The notes under the pieces were generated by a model. It was not told where the DNA came from. It saw only the letters and a program-made list of their open reading frames with translations, and made no database searches. Positions 34,926-44,117 of a DNA stretch of 64,000 nt are shown piece by piece. Positions within the stretch are counted from its first letter, which is position 1; each line of letters starts with the position of its first letter. The translations under genes were made by a program, and so were the position numbers. Origin of the DNA: Montanilutibacter psychrotolerans. Its GTDB lineage: Bacteria; Pseudomonadota; Gammaproteobacteria; Xanthomonadales; Xanthomonadaceae. The stretch covers positions 62,001-126,000 of the forward strand of contig NZ_RIBS01000001.1 of NCBI RefSeq assembly GCF_003719825.1, read 5' to 3'.

Positions 34926-36334
34926 AGCGACAGAGACACTTCCGGTTTGCCGACGCGTTGACCCGCCTGTCGATCTGCCTGGTCGCCGCGGCGCTGCCGC
35001 TGGTCGCGTTGGCCGGCGCACGCGAGGACTACGCCTGGCAATGGCCGATCCAGTTGCAGGACGGCGAGGGCAGCGCCTACCGATTGCCGCTCGACGTCGA
35101 GGTGTACCGGCAACTGCGCGATCCACTGCTGCGCGATTTCGACGTGATCGACCGCGACGGTCGCCCGGTACCGGCGGCGCTGTTCGCCGCGCCCGCGCAG
35201 ACCGGGAGCGAGCTTCGCGTCGCGCTGCCGTTGTTCGCGCTGCCAGCGGCCACCGCCACTGCGCCCATGCAGGGCTGGGAGCTGGTCAGCCGCGCCGATG
35301 CCGATGGCCGCCTGCGCAGCGTTGAAGCGCGCGTCTCGGGTCCGCAGTCGGTGTCGTTGCCGCGCAACGTGCTGGTGCTCGACGCCAGCCAGCTCAAGGC
35401 GCCGGTGACGGCCCTGGAGCTGCAGTGGCCAGCCGGGGGCGAGGTCAACCTCGGCTATCGCCTCGATGCCAGCGACGATCTGGACCACTGGCGCCAGGTC
35501 GCCATGCACGGCCGGCTGGTCGACTTGAAGCAGGGCGGGCGCGCGCTGCGCAACAACCGCCTGTCGATCGATGAGGACGGACTGCGCAGTCGCTACCTGC
35601 GCCTGATTCCGGAGCGCAACGATGCCACGCTGGCGGTCAGCGCGGTGCTTGCCGTGCACGGCGCCACCACCGCCGACGCGCCGTTGCAGTGGCTGGCCCT
35701 GCGCGGCACGCGTGGCAGCGATGCCGGCTGGACGCGCCTGGAGTACGACAGCGGCGGACCGTTCCCGCTCACTGTGGCCGATGTCGAGCTGCCCGACACG
35801 TACGCCATCGAGTGGACGCTGGAAAGCCGCGCCACGCCGACCGCGCCGTGGCGGATGCGGTTCGCGCACTGGATGACCTTCCGCGACCGGCAAGCGGGCG
35901 CCGGGGCCGCCTCCGCGCCGCAGGTGCTGGGTGGCCTGAGCCGCGATCGCCATTGGCGCCTGTCCACACGCGCCGCAGTGCCCGGTGATCCGACACTGCG
36001 CCTGGGCTACGCACCGGAGGCTGCCACGTTCCTCGCGCAAGGCAAACCGCCATATGCCCTGGTGGCCGGCAGTGCACGCGCGCGCCGCGCCGACTCCCCG
36101 ATGCCGCGGCTGATCGACGCCATGCGTGAGCGCCATGGCGCGACTTGGCGGCCATCGCCGGCAACGTTGGGCGAGCGGCAACCGCTGGCCGGCGATGCCG
36201 CGCTCGTGCCCTTGCCGCCCAAGCGCGACTGGACCACGTGGTCGCTGTGGGCGGTGCTGGTGCTGGGCGCGGTGGTGGTTGGCGGATTCGCCCTGAGCCT
36301 GGTGCGGACGCCGACGGACGGACGCAAGCGCTAG
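34922..36334 (+). CDS. DUF3999 membrane-anchored protein
   Basis: This 470-residue protein has an N-terminal signal (cleavage near LAGAR), a large beta-rich periplasmic domain and one C-terminal membrane helix (around residues 440-460). Segments such as YAWQWPIQL, RDFDVIDRDGRPVPAALF and YLRLIPERN fit the DUF3999 family, almost always encoded next to DUF2339. The ATGA overlap with the DUF2339 gene implies coupling and a probable complex. Function is unknown; an envelope role is inferred. Confidence 0.85.
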   Translation: MKRQRHFRFADALTRLSICLVAAALPLVALAGAREDYAWQWPIQLQDGEGSAYRLPLDVEVYRQLRDPLLRDFDVIDRDGRPVPAALFAAPAQTGSELRVALPLFALPAATATAPMQGWELVSRADADGRLRSVEARVSGPQSVSLPRNVLVLDASQLKAPVTALELQWPAGGEVNLGYRLDASDDLDHWRQVAMHGRLVDLKQGGRALRNNRLSIDEDGLRSRYLRLIPERNDATLAVSAVLAVHGATTADAPLQWLALRGTRGSDAGWTRLEYDSGGPFPLTVADVELPDTYAIEWTLESRATPTAPWRMRFAHWMTFRDRQAGAGAASAPQVLGGLSRDRHWRLSTRAAVPGDPTLRLGYAPEAATFLAQGKPPYALVAGSARARRADSPMPRLIDAMRERHGATWRPSPATLGERQPLAGDAALVPLPPKRDWTTWSLWAVLVLGAVVVGGFALSLVRTPTDGRKR

Positions 36335-36386
36335 GTGTGGGAACCCGGGGCGGCCGCGGAGTTTCGTAGTCCCTGAATCAGTCCCC

Positions 36387-36562
36387 GTAGGATGGATTGA
36401 GCGCAGCCATACCCATCGCACGCCCTTGCGGCCAATACGCCAACTGCGATCCCGAGGGCGGGGCGGATCGACTGAACCGCTTCGGCATTCGCCAGGAGTT
36501 GCAGCCTTCGCTCCCGGCTGGCTCAGGTTGATGGGTATCGCTGCGCTCCACCCATCCTACGT
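36387..36562. repeat. inverted pair of GTAGGATGGGTTGAGCG-type REP elements
   Basis: gtaggatggattgagcgcag to acccatcg (36387-36418) and its reverse complement, gatgggtatcgctgcgctcc to catcctacg (36531-36562), enclose about 110 bases. The same element recurs at 48411-48690 and 51589-51624, in degenerate form at 51077-51114. Such paired repeats resemble bacterial interspersed mosaic elements. Confidence 0.8.
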
Positions 36563-36637
36563 CGCTGAATCGGATCGCCCCCGTCCCGACACACGCACGG
36601 CCACTGCCCACTCGGCAACCGCCCGCATCCGCGGAAT

Positions 36638-36666
36638 TTGGGTTTGCCGCTCCGGGCCGCGACAAT
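36638..36666 (+). promoter_or_regulatory. possible pgk promoter
   Basis: TTGGGT (36638-36643) and GACAAT (36661-36666) are separated by 17 bases, about 170 bases before the pgk start. Confidence 0.4.
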
Positions 36667-36836
36667 AGCCGGCCCGGCCGCGCCCTCCGGCGCGTCGACC
36701 CGTTGCCCAGACTGCTGACCAAACCGTTCACCGACCCCGTTCCCGACGCCGATCGCCTTCGGCCGACGGCGCGGGTGCTGCCCGGTTGGCCGTCCGTTCC
36801 CGAATTGCCCCGATCCGCCTCAACCCAGGAGCCCCC

Positions 36837-38024
36837 ATGTCCATCGTCCGCATGACCGACCTCGACCTCGCCGGCAAGCGCGTGCTGATCCGCGAAGACC
36901 TCAACGTGCCGATCGAGCGCGACGCGGCCGGCAATGCCCGCATCACCTCCGAGCAGCGCATCAGCGCGGCCCTGCCGACCATCCGGCTGGCGCTGGAGAA
37001 GGGCGCGGCGGTGATGGTCACCTCGCACCTGGGCCGTCCGAAGGAAGGCGTGTGGAGCGAGGCCGATTCCCTGGCGCCGGTGGCCGCGCGCCTGTCCGAG
37101 CTGCTGGGCATCGACGTGCCGCTGGTCAAGGACTGGGTGAACGGCGTCGACGTCGCGCCGGGCCAGCTGGTGCTGCTCGAGAACTGCCGCATGAACGTGG
37201 GCGAGGGCAAGGACGACGAGGCGCTGTCGAAGCAGTACGCAGCACTGTGCGACGTGTACGTCATGGATGCCTTCGGCACCGCCCACCGCGCCCAGGCGTC
37301 CACGCACGGCGCGATCCGCTTCGCCAAGGTCGCCGCCGGTGGCCCGCTGCTGATGGCCGAACTCGACGCACTGGCCAAGGCGCTCGACGCTCCGGCGCGT
37401 CCGCTGCTGGCCATCGTCGCCGGCTCCAAGGTCAGCACCAAGCTCGAGCTGCTGTCGTCGCTGGTCGGCAAGGTGGACCAGCTGATCGTCGGCGGTGGCA
37501 TCGCCAACACCTTCATCGCCGCGATGGGGCACGGCGTGGGCAAGTCGCTGGTCGAGATGGACCTGGTCGACACCGCCCGCCAGATCATGGCCGACGCCAC
37601 GGCACGCGGCGCCGACATTCCGGTGCCCAGCGACGTGGTGGTGGCGCAGGCGTTCGCCGCCGACGCGCCGGCGACGGTGAAGGCCGTCGACGCGGTCGCC
37701 GCCGACGACCTGATCCTCGACATCGGCCCCGACACCGCCGCGCGCTACGCGCAGATGATCCGCGACGCCGGTACGGTGGTGTGGAACGGCCCGGTGGGCG
37801 TGTTCGAGTTCGACGCGTTCGGCAAGGGCACGCAGGCGTTGGCGCTGGCCATCGCCGACAGCCAGGCGTTCTCGATCGCCGGCGGCGGCGACACGCTGGC
37901 TGCGGTGGACAAGTACGGCATCGAGGCCCAGGTCAGCTACATCTCGACCGGTGGCGGCGCCTTCCTCGAGTTCCTCGAGGGCAAGGAGCTGCCGGCCGTG
38001 GCAGCGCTGAAGCAGCGAGGCTGA
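36837..38024 (+). CDS. pgk: phosphoglycerate kinase
   Basis: This 395-residue monomeric kinase transfers phosphate between 1,3-bisphosphoglycerate and ADP. The N-terminal [22 protein letters not shown] and [12 protein letters not shown] (variant of LLENxRF) match the family. ATP-site segments are [28 protein letters not shown] and the C-terminal [13 protein letters not shown]. The ATG has an aggag site six bases upstream. A HAD phosphatase follows after six bases, so the two are probably cotranscribed. Confidence 0.97.
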   Translation: MSIVRMTDLDLAGKRVLIREDLNVPIERDAAGNARITSEQRISAALPTIRLALEKGAAVMVTSHLGRPKEGVWSEADSLAPVAARLSELLGIDVPLVKDWVNGVDVAPGQLVLLENCRMNVGEGKDDEALSKQYAALCDVYVMDAFGTAHRAQASTHGAIRFAKVAAGGPLLMAELDALAKALDAPARPLLAIVAGSKVSTKLELLSSLVGKVDQLIVGGGIANTFIAAMGHGVGKSLVEMDLVDTARQIMADATARGADIPVPSDVVVAQAFAADAPATVKAVDAVAADDLILDIGPDTAARYAQMIRDAGTVVWNGPVGVFEFDAFGKGTQALALAIADSQAFSIAGGGDTLAAVDKYGIEAQVSYISTGGGAFLEFLEGKELPAVAALKQRG

Positions 38025-38030
38025 TCGGCC

Positions 38031-38669
38031 ATGGCGATGCTGTTCTTCGACCTCGACGGCACCCTGATCGATTCCGCCGTCGGCATCACCCGCTGCGTCG
38101 CGCACGCGCTGCAGCAGATGTCGCACCCGGTGCCCGCGCAGTCCGAACTGCTGCGCTGGATCGGGCCTTCGTTGCGCACCAGCTTCACACCGCTGCTCCA
38201 GGATCCTGTCCGCGTGGAACAGGCGGTCGAGCACTACCGCGCGCGCTTCGACAGCCACGGCTGGACCGAACACGAGGTGTACCCCGGCATCGCCGACACG
38301 ATCGATGCCCTGCACGCAACCGGTCACCGCCTGGCGGTGGTGACGGCCAAGAACGAGCCGCACGCGCGCCGCATCATCGACCACCTGCCGTTCGGGCAGC
38401 GGTTCGAGGCCGTGGTGGGCGCCAGTGCCGACGGCAGCCTCAGCGACAAGCGCGACCTGATCGCGGTGGCGTTGCAACGGCTTGCGGTAGCGCCCGACGA
38501 GTGCTGGATGATCGGCGACCGGCACATGGACGTGGACGGCGCGCGCCACCACGGCATGCGCAATGTCGGCGTGCTGTGGGGGTTTGGCGGCGAGCAGGAA
38601 CTGCGCCAGGCCGGTGCTCATCGCATGGCGGTGCACCCGCACGAACTGCCGTCGTTGCTGGCCGCCTGA
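38031..38669 (+). CDS. HAD-superfamily phosphatase (Gph-like)
   Basis: This 212-residue hydrolase has nucleophile motif FFDLDGTLID (D7), helical cap domain residues ~15-80, the Thr/Lys region VVTAKNEPHARRI, and motif IV MIGDRHMDVDGA. Subfamily IA enzymes include phosphoglycolate phosphatase; the exact substrate is uncertain. Its position six bases after pgk suggests a housekeeping role in clearing phosphometabolites. Confidence 0.85.
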   Translation: MAMLFFDLDGTLIDSAVGITRCVAHALQQMSHPVPAQSELLRWIGPSLRTSFTPLLQDPVRVEQAVEHYRARFDSHGWTEHEVYPGIADTIDALHATGHRLAVVTAKNEPHARRIIDHLPFGQRFEAVVGASADGSLSDKRDLIAVALQRLAVAPDECWMIGDRHMDVDGARHHGMRNVGVLWGFGGEQELRQAGAHRMAVHPHELPSLLAA

Positions 38670-38777
38670 ACGCCGCGTACGGGCGCGACGGCGGATTGTG
38701 ACCGAGGTCAAAGTCCGCCGCTCGCGCGGCTTCTAGGGTTGGCGGGCGGCCGTGTTGGCCGTAACTCAAGGAGCGAG

Positions 38778-39002
38778 ATGATGCGTCGTATGAAGAAGTT
38801 CGCCGTCGCGTTGGCAGTGGGTGCCGTGATGGCGATGTCGTTCAGTGCCGCTGCGAACTGGCAGGGAACCTGGCACTACTACAACGAAGAGGGCGCGCTC
38901 GTCGGTGGCTGGACCGCCGGTTGCGGCGACGCCGATGGCAGCTGGGGTGTCCGCACCACCAACCGTCACTTCGTGCAGGGCTGCGGCGCCGCCGAGTTCT
39001 GA
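38778..39002 (+). CDS. small secreted protein, DUF6289-like
   Basis: This 74-residue preprotein has a signal peptide (MMRRMKKFAVALAVGAVMAM, cleavage near SAAAN) and a mature part of about 50 residues. TWHYYNEEGALVGGW, SWGVRT and two Cys (AGCGDADG and VQGCGAAEF) resemble the short DUF6289 proteins of Xanthomonads. The function is unknown. An aaggag site is spaced slightly better for the second ATG (38781) than the first. Confidence 0.65.
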   Translation: MMRRMKKFAVALAVGAVMAMSFSAAANWQGTWHYYNEEGALVGGWTAGCGDADGSWGVRTTNRHFVQGCGAAEF

Positions 39003-39259
39003 GTCGGCTGCGTTTTCCGGTATTCGATCGGTGGTGCCGCCGCGTGCGGCACCATCGGTTTGCCGTCTGCTGTATCAGCTCCAGACACGGCCATCATGTC
39101 CAGCTGACGGGCCAACGCCCTCGTGCGCAAGCACCGCCGAGATCGTTCGCGAGCACCTGACTCCCCGGGACCGGCTTGGCCGAAGGCCCGAGCGCGAAGT
39201 AAGCCGCTGGCAGCTTCGTCGCCAAAGCGGCTCCCACCGCAACCAGCGCCGGGACCGGT

Positions 39260-39838
39260 CTACGCGTCGCGGCCCCATTCGTGTGCCAGCAAGCCGTAGA
39301 TCGCCGAATCCTGCAGGTCGCCCGCCACCTGCCAGCGTTCGCGCAACAGCCCTTCGCGATGGAACCCGAGCCGCTCGATCAGCCGGCAGGAGGGGCCATT
39401 GCGCGGGTCGATGTCGGCCTCGATGCGACGCAGCTCAAGCACGTCGAAGGCGTGCGCGATGGCCAGCCGCATCGCCTCGCCGGCCATGCCCCGGCCCCAG
39501 TACGGGCGACGCAGCGCGTAGCCGATCTCCGCGCGTCCCTGCGCGGCGTCGATCGAATGCAGCGTGACGCCGCCGACCAGCCGGTCGCTGTCGCGCTCGG
39601 CGATGGCCCAGCACACCAGACGTTGCGGGTCGCAGGCCAGTGTGCTGGCGAACCGGTCCCGTGCCTGCTCGATGTGCGTCCAGGCCGGGAAACTCCAGTA
39701 GCGCATCACTTCGGGGTCGGAATACAACGCGAAGAAATCGTCGAGGTCGGCCTGGCGATGCGCGCGCAGTCGAACGGTCGCGCCCTCCTGCGGTGACAGG
39801 ACGTCGGTCGTTGTCCGGGGGCGATCGATGGCCGGCAT
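39260..39838 (-). CDS. GNAT acetyltransferase (RimJ/RimL type)
   Basis: This 192-residue acetyl-CoA-dependent N-acetyltransferase of the ribosomal-protein/amino-acid type contains RLRAHRQADLDDFFALYSD, the EIGYALRRPYWGRGMAGEA acetyl-CoA loop, and RIEADIDPRNGPSCRLIERLGF. The N-terminus is uncertain: a longer form starting at 39886 is possible and would leave only 15 bases to the divergent pyk start. The substrate is unknown. Confidence 0.85.
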   Translation of the reverse strand: MPAIDRPRTTTDVLSPQEGATVRLRAHRQADLDDFFALYSDPEVMRYWSFPAWTHIEQARDRFASTLACDPQRLVCWAIAERDSDRLVGGVTLHSIDAAQGRAEIGYALRRPYWGRGMAGEAMRLAIAHAFDVLELRRIEADIDPRNGPSCRLIERLGFHREGLLRERWQVAGDLQDSAIYGLLAHEWGRDA

Positions 39839-39900
39839 GCGCGTGCAATCCAGAGGTCTTGGGGGCTGTGCTAGCTTGACCCGCATTCACGGAACCTGCC

Positions 39901-41367
39901 ATGCATCCCACACTTCGACGTACCAAGATTCTTGCCACCCTCGGCCCGGCCACCGACGCGCCGGGCGTGCTGGATGCGATCCTCGCCGCCGGTGTCGACT
40001 GCGTCCGCCTCAATTTCTCGCACGGCGACCCGGCCGGCCAGATCGCGCGCGCCGCCGCCGTGCGCGAGGCCGCGGCCCGTCTCGGGCGCGAAGTCGGCAT
40101 CCTGGCCGACCTGCCCGGCCCGAAGATCCGCATCGAGCGCTTCGCCGCCGGCAAGGTGATGCTCAAGGCCGGCGACCGCTTTGACCTGGTCGCGCGCGCC
40201 GACGCGCCCCCCGGCACCGAGCGCGAGGTCGGCGTCAGCTACCTCGGCCTGCCCGGTGACGTGGCGCCGGGCGACGTGCTGCTGCTCGACGACGGCATGC
40301 TGCAGTTGCGCGTCGAATCGGTCGAAGGCGAGCGCATCGTCAACTCCGTGCTCAACGACGGCGCGCTGTCGGACCGCAAGGGCCTCAACAAGCAGGGCGG
40401 TGGCCTGTCGCTGGGCGCGCTGACCGAGCGCGACAAGGAGCTGATCCTGGTCGCGGCTGAACTGGGTGCCGATTTCATCGCCGTGTCGTTCTGTCGCACT
40501 GCGCAGGACATGCACGACGCGCGTGCCATCGCCCGCGCCGCCGGTTGCGATGCCGGCATGGTGTCGAAGATCGAGCGTGCCGAGGCGATCGAAAACCTGG
40601 GCGAGATCGTCGAGGCCAGCGACGTGGTGATGGTGGCGCGCGGCGACCTTGGCGTCGAGATCGGCGACGCCGAGCTGCCCGGCCTGCAGAAGAAGATCAT
40701 CCGCGAATCGCTGGCCCGCAATCGCGTGGTGATCACGGCCACGCAGATGCTGCAGTCGATGGTCGAGAGTCCGATCCCGACGCGCGCGGAGGTCCTGGAC
40801 GTGGCCAATGCGGTCATCGACGGCACCGACGCGGTGATGCTCTCGGCCGAATCGGCCGCGGGCAATTACCCGGTTCGCTCGGTCGAGGCACTGGTGCGCA
40901 TCTGCCTCGGCGCCGAGCGCCAGTTCAACCACGACACCGACTTCGAAGCCGCGCCGCGCAACCTCGAGCGCGCCGACCAGGCCATCGCGATGGCGGCGAT
41001 GTTCCTGGCCGAACACATCGGCGTGCGCGCGATCGTCGCGTTGACCGAGTCCGGCGGCACCGCGCGGTTCCTGTCGCGCTTTCGTGCACCCGCGCCCGTG
41101 TTCGCCCTGTCGCGCCACGACGGCGCGCGCCGGCGGATGACCCTGATGCGCGACGTGGTGCCGATCACGTTCGACAGCCGCGGCCTGGCTTCGCGCGACG
41201 CCGCGCGCGGTGCGGTGAAGCGGTTGTTCGACGACACGCTGCTCAGCGTTGGCGACCGCGTGGTGTTCACCAGCGGCGACACCATGGAGCAGCACGGCGC
41301 GACCAACACGTTGCGGTTGCTGGAGGTCGGCAGCGACGGACGCGCCGAGGGTCTGGGCGAGCTGTGA
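39901..41367 (+). CDS. pyk: pyruvate kinase
   Basis: This 488-residue enzyme makes pyruvate and ATP from phosphoenolpyruvate. Diagnostic segments are RRTKILATLGPATD, LNFSHGDP, the metal-binding VMVARGDLGVEIG and VITATQMLQSMVESPIPTRAEV. A C-terminal allosteric domain follows (AIVALTESGGTARFLSRF). It is a single gene, convergent with nothing and 199 bases ahead of the aldolase gene. Confidence 0.97.
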   Translation: MHPTLRRTKILATLGPATDAPGVLDAILAAGVDCVRLNFSHGDPAGQIARAAAVREAAARLGREVGILADLPGPKIRIERFAAGKVMLKAGDRFDLVARADAPPGTEREVGVSYLGLPGDVAPGDVLLLDDGMLQLRVESVEGERIVNSVLNDGALSDRKGLNKQGGGLSLGALTERDKELILVAAELGADFIAVSFCRTAQDMHDARAIARAAGCDAGMVSKIERAEAIENLGEIVEASDVVMVARGDLGVEIGDAELPGLQKKIIRESLARNRVVITATQMLQSMVESPIPTRAEVLDVANAVIDGTDAVMLSAESAAGNYPVRSVEALVRICLGAERQFNHDTDFEAAPRNLERADQAIAMAAMFLAEHIGVRAIVALTESGGTARFLSRFRAPAPVFALSRHDGARRRMTLMRDVVPITFDSRGLASRDAARGAVKRLFDDTLLSVGDRVVFTSGDTMEQHGATNTLRLLEVGSDGRAEGLGEL

Positions 41368-41526
41368 ACGAAGCGGCCCGTCGTTCCCGGCGGGCCAGGA
41401 CAAGTCGGACCCATGCGTCCGGACGCGTCGCACCGACTCCCCGCAACCGATCGCCGGGCGTGCCGTGCGGGTCCAAGTCCCTGATTGCGCTGGTCGCCGG
41501 TGCGGGCAAGGACGGGCGGGGCGGGC

Positions 41527-41532
41527 TATAAT
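41527..41532 (+). promoter_or_regulatory. -10 element of the aldolase gene
   Basis: A consensus TATAAT lies 35 bases before the aldolase ATG, flanked by G/C runs. No clear -35 is present. Confidence 0.55.
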
Positions 41533-41566
41533 CCCGCCCCTTTCCCAGCCCCTTCCTCAGGACATC

Positions 41567-42577
41567 ATGAGCATCGAACAGCTTGCCGAAACCGCCCAGG
41601 CCATGGTCGCCGCGGGCAAGGGCATCATCGCGATCGACGAGTCGACCGCCACCATCGCCAAGCGATTCGCCGGCGTGGGCATCGAGAACACCGAAGAGAA
41701 CCGCCGCGCCTACCGCGAACTGCTGCTGGGCACGCCGAACCTGAACCAGTACATCTCCGGTGCGATCCTGTTCGACGAGACCCTGCGCCAGTCCACCAAG
41801 GACGGCGTGCCGTTCGCCAAGCTGATGGCCGACAACGGCATGATCCCGGGCATCAAGGTGGACAAGGGCCCGCAGGCCCTGGCCGGCTTCCCGGGCGAGG
41901 TGGTGACCGAAGGCCTCGACGGCCTGCGCGCGCGCCTTGAGGAGTACTACAAGCTCGGTGCCCGCTTCGCCAAGTGGCGCGCGGTCATCAACATCGGCGA
42001 CGACATCCCGTCGGGCACCTGCATCGAGGCCAACAGCCACGCGCTGGCGCGCTACGCCGCGCTGTGCCAGGAACAGGGTCTGGTGCCGATGGTCGAGCCG
42101 GAAGTGATCATGGACGGCAACCACGACATCGAAACCTGCTTCGAGGTCACCGAAGTGGTGCTGCGTTCGCTGTTCGGCTCGCTGTACGAGAACAGCGTGA
42201 TGCTCGAAGGCACCATCCTGAAGGCCTCGATGGTGCTGCCGGGCACGACCTGCGCCGAACAGGCCTCGGTCGATGAAGTCGCCGCCGCCACCCTGCAGGT
42301 GCTGAAGTCCACCGTTCCGGCCACCCTGCCGGGCATCGTGTTCCTGTCGGGCGGCCAGTCCGACGAGGCCGCCACCGCGCACCTCAACATGATGAACCAG
42401 ATGGGTCCGAACCCGTGGCCGCTGAGCTTCAGCTACGGCCGCGCGATGCAGTCCGCCGCGCTCAAGCTGTGGTCGCAGGACATCGTCAACAACGTCGCCA
42501 AGGCCCAGCAGACCGTGTTCGCGCGCGCTCGCGACAACGGCCTGGCCGCGCTCGGCCAGTGGCAGTCGGCGGCGTAA
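41567..42577 (+). CDS. class I fructose-bisphosphate aldolase
   Basis: This 336-residue Schiff-base aldolase splits fructose 1,6-bisphosphate. GKGIIAIDESTATIAKRF, ETLRQSTKDGVPF, WRAVINIGDDIPS, MVEPEVIMDGNHD and the active-site lysine region GTILKASMVLPG are class I hallmarks; SGGQSDEAATAHLNMMNQ follows. The zinc-dependent class II form is more usual in gammaproteobacteria, but Xanthomonads carry this type. The ATG follows cagga; the longer upstream frame is not aldolase-like. Confidence 0.96.
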   Translation: MSIEQLAETAQAMVAAGKGIIAIDESTATIAKRFAGVGIENTEENRRAYRELLLGTPNLNQYISGAILFDETLRQSTKDGVPFAKLMADNGMIPGIKVDKGPQALAGFPGEVVTEGLDGLRARLEEYYKLGARFAKWRAVINIGDDIPSGTCIEANSHALARYAALCQEQGLVPMVEPEVIMDGNHDIETCFEVTEVVLRSLFGSLYENSVMLEGTILKASMVLPGTTCAEQASVDEVAAATLQVLKSTVPATLPGIVFLSGGQSDEAATAHLNMMNQMGPNPWPLSFSYGRAMQSAALKLWSQDIVNNVAKAQQTVFARARDNGLAALGQWQSAA

Positions 42578-42610
42578 TCGCCCCGGCGGAAAACGCCATC
42601 GCAGCATCGG

Positions 42611-42642
42611 AAACGCCGGCCTCGCGCCGGCGTTTCTGTTTT
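42611..42642 (+). terminator. rho-independent terminator of the aldolase gene
   Basis: The 10-bp stem aaacgccggc/gccggcgttt with a ctcgc loop is followed by ctgtttt. Confidence 0.9.
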
Positions 42643-42816
42643 CGCGGAGCGCCAGCGGGAAGCGTGGCAAGCCTGGACGTGTGCGGCTTTCGCGCGTCGC
42701 CGTCCGTCCTTCAGCGGTTCGCCGCGCTCGATGCCCGCTGTCGCCTCGGCGGGCCGATCGTGTGAACCCGAGTGAGACATCCCGGGAGCCGCATCCCGGC
42801 CGCTATTCGCCGAGGG

Positions 42817-43773
42817 TCAACCCTGCGCCGCAAGCCAGTCGTCGTCGGAGCCTTCGTTCACGTCCTCGAACAGGAACGTCGACAGGTAGCGTTCGCCGGT
42901 GTCGGGCAGCATCGCCAGGATCACGTCGCCCTCGCGCGCCTCGCTGGCCACCTGCAGCGCTGCGGCGAGCGTCGCGCCGGCCGACACGCCGACGAAGATG
43001 CCTTCCTCGTTGGCCAGCCGGCGTGCGGTGTCGCGCGCCAGCACGTCGTCGATCGGGAGGATGGCGTCGGCGACCGAGCGGTCCAGCACCTCGGGCACGA
43101 AGTCCGGCGTCCAGCCCTGGATCTTGTGCGGCTTCCACTCCGCGCCCGACAGCAGCGCCGCGCCGGCCGGCTCGCACGTGGTCACGCGGACCTCCGGACG
43201 CGCGAGCTTCAGCATCTGCCCGACGCCGGTCAGCGTGCCGCCCGTGCCCCAGCCGGTGACGAAGTGATCGAGCCGGCGACCGGCGAAGTCCTGCAGGATC
43301 TCCGCTGCCGTGGTGTTGCGGTGGTAGCCCGGGTTGGCCGGGTTGGTGAACTGACGCGCGAGGAACCAGCCGTGCTTCTCGGCCAGCTCGGCCGCGCGTC
43401 GCACCATGCCACTGCCGCGCTCGGCGGCGGGCGTCAGGATCACCTTCGCGCCGTACGCGCGCATGAGCTTGCGGCGTTCGATCGAGAACGTCTCGCTCAT
43501 CGTCGCTACGAAGTTGTAGCCGCGCGCGGCGCACACCATCGCCAGCGCGACACCGGTGTTGCCCGAAGTCGCCTCGATCACCGTATCGCCCGGCTTCAAC
43601 TGTCCGCGTTGTTCGGCGTCCAGGATGATCGCCAGCGCCAGCCGGTCCTTGACCGAGCCGCCCGGATTGAACGACTCGATCTTGGCGTACATGGCCACGT
43701 TCGCCGGTGCGACGCGGTGCAGGCGCACGACCGGGGTGCGGCCGATGGTGTCGAGGATGCTGTCATGGATCAT
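42817..43773 (-). CDS. cysK: cysteine synthase (O-acetylserine sulfhydrylase)
   Basis: This 318-residue PLP enzyme has the Schiff-base lysine K42 in NPGGSVKDR. The substrate loop is EATSGNTGVALA, the PLP-phosphate loop TGWGTGGTLTGVG, and the C-terminal segment GVSAGATLAAAL. It makes cysteine from O-acetylserine and sulfide. Members of this family also include CysM and cystathionine beta-synthase-like enzymes, so the A/B isoform assignment is moderate. A caggag site precedes the ATG at 43773. Confidence 0.9.
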   Translation of the reverse strand: MIHDSILDTIGRTPVVRLHRVAPANVAMYAKIESFNPGGSVKDRLALAIILDAEQRGQLKPGDTVIEATSGNTGVALAMVCAARGYNFVATMSETFSIERRKLMRAYGAKVILTPAAERGSGMVRRAAELAEKHGWFLARQFTNPANPGYHRNTTAAEILQDFAGRRLDHFVTGWGTGGTLTGVGQMLKLARPEVRVTTCEPAGAALLSGAEWKPHKIQGWTPDFVPEVLDRSVADAILPIDDVLARDTARRLANEEGIFVGVSAGATLAAALQVASEAREGDVILAMLPDTGERYLSTFLFEDVNEGSDDDWLAAQG

Positions 43774-44117
43774 GGCGGACTCCTGGGCGTGCGCCCTGGC
43801 GAGTGGTCGCGGGACCTGACGATGGGCGCGACCCGGGGCGCGGTAGCTGGGGGATGGACGGACGGCGGTGCCGGCACAGGGTGCCACCGGGGCCGGGCGT
43901 CCGCCATGCCCCGGATAGGCGGGGCACTGTCAGGCAGGCGCACGCGCCTCGGGGGGCGCTGCCACGGCCGGCGACCGCCTCGCCCTCTCCGACACGGGCT
44001 CGTCGCACGACTTTTCGCAATCTGTCCGCAGACGATCCGGTCAACCAATGGCCCACGCAGGCGTTAATCAGGCGCGGCTACCATGGCCGGTCAGTGGTTC
44101 CCCCGGCCGAGAGAGGC
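43774..44117. other. divergent intergenic region between cysK and the RND operon
   Basis: These 344 bases must hold both promoters. No convincing -35/-10 pair, operator dyad or small gene was recognised. Confidence 0.4.

Larger units (their letters stand above)
36335..36836. other. intergenic region with an inverted pair of REP elements and the pgk promoter
   Basis: The 502-base gap holds two related repeats facing each other (listed separately) and a likely pgk promoter. The remaining sequence is unremarkable. Confidence 0.6.

Noticed and set aside
32571-35126. Minus-strand open frame of 851 codons
   Set aside because: It is antisense to the DUF2339 gene, extremely Arg/Gln/His-rich and without any motif.
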